Both the position numbers and the translations under genes were made by a program. Shown piece by piece: positions 1 through 5,716 of a DNA stretch of 5,716 nt (positions are counted from its first letter, which is position 1; every line of letters begins with the position of its first letter). Origin of the DNA: Nitrospirota bacterium (GTDB taxonomy: Bacteria; Nitrospirota; Nitrospiria; JACQBZ01); assembly GCA_016198945.1 (NCBI GenBank), contig JACQHO010000123.1, positions 1 through 5,716 of the forward strand, given 5' to 3'. The notes beneath the pieces were generated by a model. It saw nothing but the letters and a program-made list of their open reading frames with translations. It was not told the origin of the DNA and ran no database searches.

Positions 1-1587
1 CCGGCTCAAAAACCTAAAATCGTGGACGCGACCCCGCCGCCCAAGTCGCCGCCCAAGCAGGCCGATCTGCCTTTTATGAAGGAAAAGGGCGCTTACGAAA
101 TCCCGCCGCTGACCCTCCTCCAGGATCCGCCCGCGACGGCCGACCGGATTTCGAAAGAGGAGCTGGTGGCCAATTCCCAGATTCTCGAAAAGAAATTGAT
201 GGACTACGGGATCGAGGGGCGCGTGACGCAGGTCCATCCGGGGCCGGTCGTCACGATGTATGAATTCGAGCCGGCCGCCGGCGTCAAGGTGAACCGGATC
301 GTCAACCTGTCGGATGATCTCGCGCTGGCGATGCGGGCGATGAGCGTTCGGATCGAGGCCCCCCTGCCCGGCAAGGCGGTCGTGGGAATCGAGATCCCCA
401 ACCACACCCGCGGGGATGTTTATTTGAAGGAGATCCTGACCTCCGAGGTGTTCACGGCAACGAAATCCAAGCTGACCCTCGCGCTGGGCAAGGATATTTT
501 CGGAACGCCGATCGTGGCCGATCTGGCCGGCATGCCCCATCTTCTCGTGGCCGGCGCCACCGGCTCCGGCAAAAGCGTCGCGCTCAACACGATGATCTTA
601 AGCCTCCTCTACTCGGCCACGCCGCAGGAGGTCAAGTTCATTATGATCGACCCCAAGCTGTTGGAGCTTTCGGCCTATGACGGCATCCCGCATCTCCAAA
701 CGCCGGTCCTCGTCCGCGCCAAGGAGACGCCCAGGGTCTTTCAACGACTGGTGGCCGAAATGCAACATCGCTACCGCCTTCTGGCCGAAGCCGGCGCGCG
801 GAATATCGAGAGCTATAATAAAAAGATACGGGAGCAGGAAGCTCAAGGGAAAGGACGGCTGGCCGGAGAAACGGCGGCCGCCCCGTCCGAAGAACCGTTC
901 GATGGGCAACTTTCCGCTCCCAACGCCCCGCTGCCGTACCTGGTCGTGATTGTGGACGAACTGGCCGATCTGATGCTGGTCGCGGCGCGGGAGGTCGAGG
1001 ATTCCATCGCGCGGCTGGCCCAGATGGCCCGCGCGGCCGGCATCCATCTCGTCGTGGCCACACAGCGCCCTTCGGTGGACGTGCTGACCGGACTGATCAA
1101 GGCCAATTTTCCGGCACGGATTTCATTTCAGGTCTCGTCCAAGACCGATTCCCGGACGATCCTGGATGCCAACGGCGCCGAGCAATTGCTGGGCAGGGGC
1201 GACATGCTGTTTCTGGCCCCCGGGACGGGCCGGATCACGCGGATCCACGGGGCGTATGTCTCCGAAAACGAGATCCGCGCGGTCGTCGAGCATGTCAAGT
1301 CGCAGGCCAAACCGAACTACATTGATCTCACCCCCGCCTCGGACGCCACCGGGAACGACTCCGGCGATCCGGATGCGATGGAGCGGGATGAATTGTACGA
1401 AAAAGCGGTCGACCTCGTGGTCACCTCCGGCGCGGCTTCGGCCTCGTTGATCCAGCGGCGGCTTCGCGTCGGGTATCCCCGCGCGGCCCGAATGATCGAG
1501 ATGATGGAGGAGGACGGCATCGTGGGCCCGGCCGCGGGAGGAAAACCGCGGGACGTCTTGAGCCGGAAAAACGAGCAGGTCGGATGA
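1..1587 (+). CDS. ftsK: DNA translocase FtsK (SpoIIIE family), C-terminal part, 5' truncated by window edge
   Basis: FtsK is an ATP-driven double-stranded DNA pump at the division septum that clears and aligns chromosome termini. The frame is open from base 1, so the GTG at 22 is unlikely to be the true start; the N-terminal membrane domain should lie upstream. Visible in order: a Pro/Lys-rich linker (including an 11-base direct repeat at 35-45 and 47-57 encoding PPK units), the alpha-type segment with the IPPLTLLQDPP signature (about 103-135), Walker A GATGSGKS at 553-576, Walker B LVVIVDE ending at Asp955-957/Glu958-960, the family motifs ATQRPSVDVLTGLIKANFPARI and SSKTDSRTILD (about 1057-1170), and LLGRGDMLF (about 1189-1215). 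A winged-helix gamma domain (about 1387-1560, with IQRRLRVGYPRAAR) follows; in studied homologues it reads KOPS-type polarity sequences and contacts XerD. All motor residues look intact. The stop lies 4 bases before lolA. The family assignment is very secure. Confidence 0.97.
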   Translation, partial: PAQKPKIVDATPPPKSPPKQADLPFMKEKGAYEIPPLTLLQDPPATADRISKEELVANSQILEKKLMDYGIEGRVTQVHPGPVVTMYEFEPAAGVKVNRIVNLSDDLALAMRAMSVRIEAPLPGKAVVGIEIPNHTRGDVYLKEILTSEVFTATKSKLTLALGKDIFGTPIVADLAGMPHLLVAGATGSGKSVALNTMILSLLYSATPQEVKFIMIDPKLLELSAYDGIPHLQTPVLVRAKETPRVFQRLVAEMQHRYRLLAEAGARNIESYNKKIREQEAQGKGRLAGETAAAPSEEPFDGQLSAPNAPLPYLVVIVDELADLMLVAAREVEDSIARLAQMARAAGIHLVVATQRPSVDVLTGLIKANFPARISFQVSSKTDSRTILDANGAEQLLGRGDMLFLAPGTGRITRIHGAYVSENEIRAVVEHVKSQAKPNYIDLTPASDATGNDSGDPDAMERDELYEKAVDLVVTSGAASASLIQRRLRVGYPRAARMIEMMEEDGIVGPAAGGKPRDVLSRKNEQVG

Positions 1588-1591
1588 TCCG

Positions 1592-2299
1592 ATGCCGAAC
1601 GTTAAAAGAATAAAACGGACCGTGGTTTTCCGGGGCCTCATCATCCTATGGGGGCTGTTCGGCCTGATTTGGGCCGCCCCCGCCCCGGCCGCCGAGAATT
1701 CCCTGGCGGAGGTGATCGGGAAAATCCAGGCCGCCTACGAACGCACGACCGACTGGAAAGCCGAGTTCCGGCAGGTGACGCGGATCGAGGGATTCGAGAC
1801 GCCGATCGCCTCCCGGGGAAAGGTGTACATCAAGAAACCGGACAAGCTTCGGTGGGATTACTCGGAGCCCAATCGGCACCAGATCATGGTCTATTCACAG
1901 AAAATCTGGATCTACACGCCGGAACAAAACCAGGTGATCGTGAACCCCTTCGCCAAAATCTCGGATTCCCAGCTTCCGCTTCATCTGTTAAGCGGCGTCG
2001 GCCGCCTGGACCGGGATTTCACCGTTCAATGGGCCGATTCGGCGCCGCCGCAGCCTAAAACCGCTCCCGTCCTGACACTGATTCCCAAAGATCCACGGGC
2101 GGGCCTGACCCAACTGCGAATGGAAGTGGATCCGGGGAGTTATTTCATCACACGGCTTACCTTGTTCGAGTCGAACGGAAACGAATCGCGCTTTCAGTTT
2201 GAGCGGATCAAGGATAACACAGGACTCAAGGACCGGTTTTTTATCTTCACGCCGCCCAAGGGCGTTGTTGTCGTCGAATCTCCGCTCGGGGAGCCGTAA
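1592..2299 (+). CDS. lolA: Outer membrane lipoprotein carrier protein LolA
   Basis: LolA is the periplasmic chaperone that takes lipoproteins released by the LolCDE transporter and hands them to the outer-membrane acceptor. The 235-residue product starts with a basic stretch (KRIKR at 5-9), a hydrophobic core (about 11-29) and an Ala-rich cleavage region (APAPAA, cleavage probably after residue 33 or 34). There is no lipobox Cys, so a soluble periplasmic protein is expected, about 201 residues mature versus 182 in E. coli. Family hallmarks are RGKVYIKKPDKLRWDY (75-90), the following WIYTPEQNQV strand (106-115) and FTPPKGV near the C terminus (219-225), which matches FTPPQGV of E. coli LolA. 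By eye the E. coli Arg43 position aligns with Lys82. The ATG at 1592 keeps the whole signal peptide; only a weak AGG (1577-1579) precedes it, consistent with translational coupling to ftsK 4 bases upstream. No LolB is seen in the window. Confidence 0.95.
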   Translation: MPNVKRIKRTVVFRGLIILWGLFGLIWAAPAPAAENSLAEVIGKIQAAYERTTDWKAEFRQVTRIEGFETPIASRGKVYIKKPDKLRWDYSEPNRHQIMVYSQKIWIYTPEQNQVIVNPFAKISDSQLPLHLLSGVGRLDRDFTVQWADSAPPQPKTAPVLTLIPKDPRAGLTQLRMEVDPGSYFITRLTLFESNGNESRFQFERIKDNTGLKDRFFIFTPPKGVVVVESPLGEP

Positions 2300-2356
2300 T
2301 CGTGTCGGCCTCCTCCCATACCAACGACCCTTCCATCCCGGCACGGAGCCTCGGAC
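2300..2356 (+). other. 57-base spacer between lolA and the histidine kinase gene
   Basis: This short non-coding spacer separates the lolA stop from the kinase start. The kinase is in the same reading frame as lolA, and the lolA TAA (2297-2299) is the only in-frame stop before the kinase ATG. No ATG, GTG or TTG occurs in that frame within the spacer, which fixes 2357 as the first possible start. I see no GC-rich hairpin followed by a T run, so there is no evidence for an intrinsic terminator, and no convincing -10/-35 pair. Read-through from ftsK-lolA is therefore plausible but unproven. Confidence 0.7.
2345..2348 (+). promoter_or_regulatory. Ribosome-binding site of the histidine kinase gene
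   Basis: GGAG lies 8 bases upstream of the ATG at 2357, a normal Shine-Dalgarno spacing. Together with the absence of any in-frame start between the lolA stop and 2357, and a basic N terminus followed at once by a membrane helix, it supports that start codon. Confidence 0.75.
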
Positions 2357-5300
2357 ATGCTTAGCACCGAACGAAAAACAGGGTTGCGTAAAAAACTGAT
2401 CTGGGCCACCCTCCTGGTCGGCATCCTGCCGGTCATTTTAGGCCTGGTCCTGACCTATCTCAAAGGCACAACGGAACTGCGCAAAGCCCTCGGCGCAAAC
2501 TTTGTCGGCCTGGCGCATGAGGCCGCGAACAAAACGGATCTGGTCATCAGTCATGAAATAGAACTGCTGGTCGGGCTCGCGACCGAGACCGACCTGATCA
2601 ATGCAATCGCACAGTCCAACCGGGCGTATGACGCGCTCTCGGAACCGGCCGTTGCGCAGCGGCTGAAACAATCATCCCAGAGATGGGAAGAGGCGCAACA
2701 GGATGACACGAAGCGTCATTCGATCCTGTCGAATCAGATCTCGATCCTCCTGACAAGGCCGATGAGGCTTCAAGGGGAGATGGACGAGCATGTCGCGTTG
2801 TATGTCACCGACCGGCGGGGCGTTCTCCTGGCCAGCACCAACCGTTTTCCCCCGTTTCTCTCGGCCGAAAAAACGGGCTGGCAGAAGGTCTATTCCAACG
2901 GCCGCGGGAGGCCCTACATCGGCAATATCTACCGGAGCGAGCAGGGCGACCGATTCTTCTTCGATCTGGGCGTCCCCATTCTGGATCCATCCACCGGCCG
3001 GGCGATCGGCGTCCTGATGCTGGTCAACGACGTGAAGGAACTTTTCAAAACGCCGATTCACGAGATCCAGTTCGGAAAGACCGGCCATGCCATGCTGATT
3101 GACGGCAACGGCGATGTCCTGATCTGCCCGATCCTGCCGACCGGCATGCATGTCACCGATCCCACGCTGGTCCGGACGATCACGGGACCCCGGCGCGACT
3201 GGGCGGTCGTCCGGAACGACGGCCATGGCGGAGCCGACTCGATCGTGGGTTTCTCGCCCGTGGACAAGGTGAACTGGATACTGGGCCAGTCGGGGTCGGC
3301 CCTCTGGTACAGTTTCATTCGCCAGGACCCGAAGGAATTGTATGCCCCGATCGGCTCGCTGTTGACGTATGCCTCGTCCGCCAGCGTGCTCCTGCTCGGC
3401 CTGATGGTCCTTCTGGCGACGGCCGTCTCGCACCGGCTGATGCGGCCGGTGCACCTTCTCCATGAAGGCGCCGAACTGATCGGGAAGGGAAACCTGGCGC
3501 ACCGCCTGAAGATCGAGACGCACGATGAAATTGAACAACTGGCGGACGAGTTCAACCGGATGGCCGTCAATCTCCAGGAATCGTATACCAGCCTGGAACA
3601 ACGCGTCGCCGACCGGACCCGGGAACTGTCGGCGCTGAACACCATTGCCACGACCGTGAACCAATCCCTGGATCTTCAGGAAATCCTGGATGCGGCCCTG
3701 GAAAAAATCCTGGAGGTGACACATGTGGAGGCCGGGATTATCCGCACCTGGGACAAAGATCAGGGGCGCCTCTTCCTGAAGGCCCACCAGGGACTGACCC
3801 CGGACCTGGTCCGGACCACGGCCGAGATCGGCGCCGGGGATTTCATCGCCGGGAAAGTGGTCCAGACGGGAAAGGCGATCGTGATCGAAGAATCCCAGCT
3901 CGGAGATTACTCTGGAAGCCCGATGGTTCAGGGAGGGTTTCGTTCCATCGTCTGCGCCCCGATCAACAGCAAAGACCGGTTGGTCGGAACCCTGACGATC
4001 GCCAGCTCGACCCCCCGCCGCTTCACGCCCTCCGATCTCCAGCTTCTCTCCTCGATCGGAAACCAGATGGGAACCGCCATCGACAACGCCACGCTCTACG
4101 CGCGCGAACGGACGATGGTGGAGCGGTTGAAGGAGATCGACCGTTTCAAGTCCGAATTTCTGTCGAACGTGAGCCACGAACTGAGACTGCCGCTGACCTC
4201 GATCATCGGCTTCTCGGAGCTGCTGTTGGACCGCATTCCGGGCGATTTGAATCCGGACCAGGAGGAGTATATCCGGAACATGCAGGAGAGCGGACACCAT
4301 CTTCTGGAGATCATCAACAACCTCCTGAATCTCTCCAAGTTACGCGCCGGGAAAATGGAGATCCATTATCAACAGTTTGATCTGCCTCCCCTGATCGACA
4401 GTGTCAAGCGGACGGTCACCCCGCTGGTGGCTCAAAAGGGACTGGGCCTTGAAACAACCGTCGAGCCGGGGCTGACTTCGCTCTACACCGACGAGGGGAA
4501 GGTCAAACAGATCCTGCTCAACCTGCTAAGCAACGCGATCAAATTCACACCGGTCGGAGGGGAGATCCGGATCCGGGCCAGGCTCGCGACGTTGCAGGAC
4601 CGGCCGGCCGTGGAGATTGCGGTTTCAGACACCGGCATCGGCATCCAGCCGGAAGACAAGGCCAAGATCTTCGAGGAGTTTCAGCAGGTGGACAGCTCCT
4701 TCACGCGGGACTACCCTGGGACGGGATTAGGCCTGACGATCACAAAACAATTCCTGAGCCTGATCGACGGACGCATTGCCGTCGAGAGTCAATACGGCCA
4801 TGGGAGCACCTTCACCATTCTCTTCCCGATGCAGGCGGCGCCGAAAACAGCGGGGCCTGCTGAGACGACGGCTGAAACGGCGGACGCCGAGGGCTCGGAG
4901 GCGTCGGTTGAACCGGATCAGGCCGCCTCCCCGGCCCCGGCGGAAGCCAATTCCGCGGCGGTCTCCACCCTCCCCCGCATTCTGGTGGTGGAGGACGATC
5001 CCACCGTTGGACGATTGCTCGGGCTGTACCTGACCCAGGAAGGCTATCACGTCGACCATGCCGTGGACGGAGAGGAAGCCATTGAGAAGGCCCGTCTGCT
5101 CAAGCCGTTTGCGATCACGCTCGATATCATGCTGCCGAAAAAAGACGGCTGGGAGGTGCTCCAGAAATTAAAACAGATTCCGGAGACGAAGGACATCCCG
5201 ATCCTGATCGTCTCGATCATCGAAAACCGGGAGCTGGGGTTCAGCCTGGGAGCCACCGATTATTTTACAAAACCGATCGATCGGAAGGCCTTGCTCGAGA

Positions 5301-5716
5301 GCTTCAAAAAGCTCAGCCTGACGACCAAGATCCGGCGCAAGCCGGTGAACATCCTGGTGATTGACGACGATCCGAAGATCCTCCAATTGATCGGCGCGAT
5401 CCTGGAGGCCGAGGGGTTCGGCGTCCTCAAGGCCCGGGTGGCCGAGGAAGGGATCAATCTGGCGATCGAGGTCCAGCCGGATTTGATTCTTCTCGACCTC
5501 CTGATGCCGGATGTCAACGGTTTCGAGGCATTGGAGCGTCTCAAACTGCACCCCACCGCCAAAAATATCCCGGTGATCATCTTCACGGCCCGGACACTCA
5601 CGGAGGAGGACCGGACCCGGCTGAACGCCAAGATCCGCGGGGTGATCCAGAAGGGCCGGTCGCTTCGGGAATCGTTGCTGGCCGAGATCCGGAAATTCGA
5701 GAAGCTGTATCCCGAC
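2357..5716 (+). CDS. Hybrid sensor histidine kinase: TM-Cache-TM-HAMP-GAF-HisKA-HATPase_c-REC-REC, 3' truncated by window edge
   Basis: This is an inner-membrane two-component hybrid kinase, at least 1120 residues and open to the window end. In order: TM1 (about 15-35); a periplasmic region of about 290 residues resembling a double Cache sensor (first lobe from HVALYVTD at 145, second from FGKTGHAMLID at 239 to VNWILGQS at 305-312); TM2 (about 335-357); HAMP (about 358-408, with DEIEQLADEFNRM at 390-402); coiled coil (about 410-435); GAF (about 436-582); HisKA with His607; HATPase_c with N-box Asn722/Asn726, DTGIGI at 758-763, FEEF at 772-775 and GTGLGL at 788-793; an Ala/Glu/Pro-rich linker (826-874); REC1 (Asp880/881, phosphoacceptor Asp923, Ser953, Lys972); and REC2 (Asp1003-1005, Asp1047, Thr1077, Lys1099). 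The H-box reads SHELRLPL, with Leu611 where Thr/Asn is usual. The first Cache lobe lacks an obvious RxWY amino-acid-binding signature, so the ligand is unknown. No Hpt or DNA-binding output domain is present in the visible part. Phosphorelay between the core and the receivers is inferred from family knowledge. Confidence 0.93.
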   Translation, partial: MLSTERKTGLRKKLIWATLLVGILPVILGLVLTYLKGTTELRKALGANFVGLAHEAANKTDLVISHEIELLVGLATETDLINAIAQSNRAYDALSEPAVAQRLKQSSQRWEEAQQDDTKRHSILSNQISILLTRPMRLQGEMDEHVALYVTDRRGVLLASTNRFPPFLSAEKTGWQKVYSNGRGRPYIGNIYRSEQGDRFFFDLGVPILDPSTGRAIGVLMLVNDVKELFKTPIHEIQFGKTGHAMLIDGNGDVLICPILPTGMHVTDPTLVRTITGPRRDWAVVRNDGHGGADSIVGFSPVDKVNWILGQSGSALWYSFIRQDPKELYAPIGSLLTYASSASVLLLGLMVLLATAVSHRLMRPVHLLHEGAELIGKGNLAHRLKIETHDEIEQLADEFNRMAVNLQESYTSLEQRVADRTRELSALNTIATTVNQSLDLQEILDAALEKILEVTHVEAGIIRTWDKDQGRLFLKAHQGLTPDLVRTTAEIGAGDFIAGKVVQTGKAIVIEESQLGDYSGSPMVQGGFRSIVCAPINSKDRLVGTLTIASSTPRRFTPSDLQLLSSIGNQMGTAIDNATLYARERTMVERLKEIDRFKSEFLSNVSHELRLPLTSIIGFSELLLDRIPGDLNPDQEEYIRNMQESGHHLLEIINNLLNLSKLRAGKMEIHYQQFDLPPLIDSVKRTVTPLVAQKGLGLETTVEPGLTSLYTDEGKVKQILLNLLSNAIKFTPVGGEIRIRARLATLQDRPAVEIAVSDTGIGIQPEDKAKIFEEFQQVDSSFTRDYPGTGLGLTITKQFLSLIDGRIAVESQYGHGSTFTILFPMQAAPKTAGPAETTAETADAEGSEASVEPDQAASPAPAEANSAAVSTLPRILVVEDDPTVGRLLGLYLTQEGYHVDHAVDGEEAIEKARLLKPFAITLDIMLPKKDGWEVLQKLKQIPETKDIPILIVSIIENRELGFSLGATDYFTKPIDRKALLESFKKLSLTTKIRRKPVNILVIDDDPKILQLIGAILEAEGFGVLKARVAEEGINLAIEVQPDLILLDLLMPDVNGFEALERLKLHPTAKNIPVIIFTARTLTEEDRTRLNAKIRGVIQKGRSLRESLLAEIRKFEKLYPD

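Noticed and set aside
22..24. GTG as the true start of FtsK
   Set aside because: The frame is open from base 1 and the sequence here is already the Pro/Lys-rich linker of FtsK, whose membrane domain should precede it. The gene continues upstream of the window.
35..57. Two 11-base direct repeats (CGCCGCCCAAG) as a possible regulatory or mobile-element signal
   Set aside because: They are coding repeats of a PPK unit within the FtsK linker, where Pro-rich low complexity is usual.
811..936. Charged, low-complexity segment between Walker A and Walker B of FtsK as a lineage-specific insertion
   Set aside because: E. coli FtsK has a variable segment of similar length at the same place, so this is ordinary family variation.
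1123..1644. Minus-strand open frame of 173 codons opposite the FtsK C terminus and lolA start
   Set aside because: It is antisense to the conserved FtsK motor and gamma domain and its translation shows no domain or plausible start context.
2300..2356. Intrinsic terminator between lolA and the kinase
   Set aside because: No GC-rich hairpin followed by a T tract is visible; the only possible pairing is a short stem with a 31-base loop.
2672..4300. A 542-codon open frame on the minus strand, antisense to the kinase
   Set aside because: It lies entirely opposite the conserved kinase coding frame. Its translation is Arg/Asp/Gln/Gly-rich with no recognisable domain, as expected for an antisense shadow in GC-rich DNA. 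The + strand frame carries all HAMP, GAF and kinase motifs.

Overview
The window is a compact, fully coding, GC-rich stretch (roughly 60% G+C by eye) with three genes on the + strand: the C-terminal part of an FtsK/SpoIIIE-type DNA translocase (cut by the left edge), a complete LolA periplasmic lipoprotein carrier, and a very large hybrid sensor histidine kinase (cut by the right edge). LolA implies a diderm (Gram-negative) bacterium. An ftsK-lolA pair is a common arrangement in Gram-negative genomes. The kinase architecture would fit an environmental lineage such as Nitrospirota or a deltaproteobacterial-type phylum, but this placement is a guess and no marker in the window settles it.

Layout: bases 1-1587 hold FtsK from its cytoplasmic linker through the RecA-like motor to the winged-helix gamma domain. 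Only 4 bases separate its stop from the lolA start (1592-2299), so the two are almost certainly co-transcribed. A 57-base spacer (2300-2356) with a GGAG ribosome-binding site but no visible terminator leads into the kinase (2357 to the window end). The kinase frame is open for exactly 1120 codons with no stop, so it runs past the window, probably not by far because the second receiver domain is essentially complete. No gap exceeds 300 bases, and I saw no RNA gene, mobile element, CRISPR array or long repeat.

Functionally, FtsK acts in chromosome segregation at the division septum and LolA ferries lipoproteins across the periplasm to the outer membrane. The kinase reads as TM - periplasmic double-Cache-like sensor - TM - HAMP - coiled coil - GAF - HisKA - HATPase_c - Ala/Glu/Pro-rich linker - REC1 - REC2. 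Whether it belongs functionally to the ftsK-lolA operon cannot be decided here. Its two most distinctive points are a leucine in place of the usual Thr/Asn four residues after the phospho-accepting histidine, and two tandem receivers of clearly different subtype. Otherwise this looks like an ordinary chromosomal region, and I found no convincing undescribed system.
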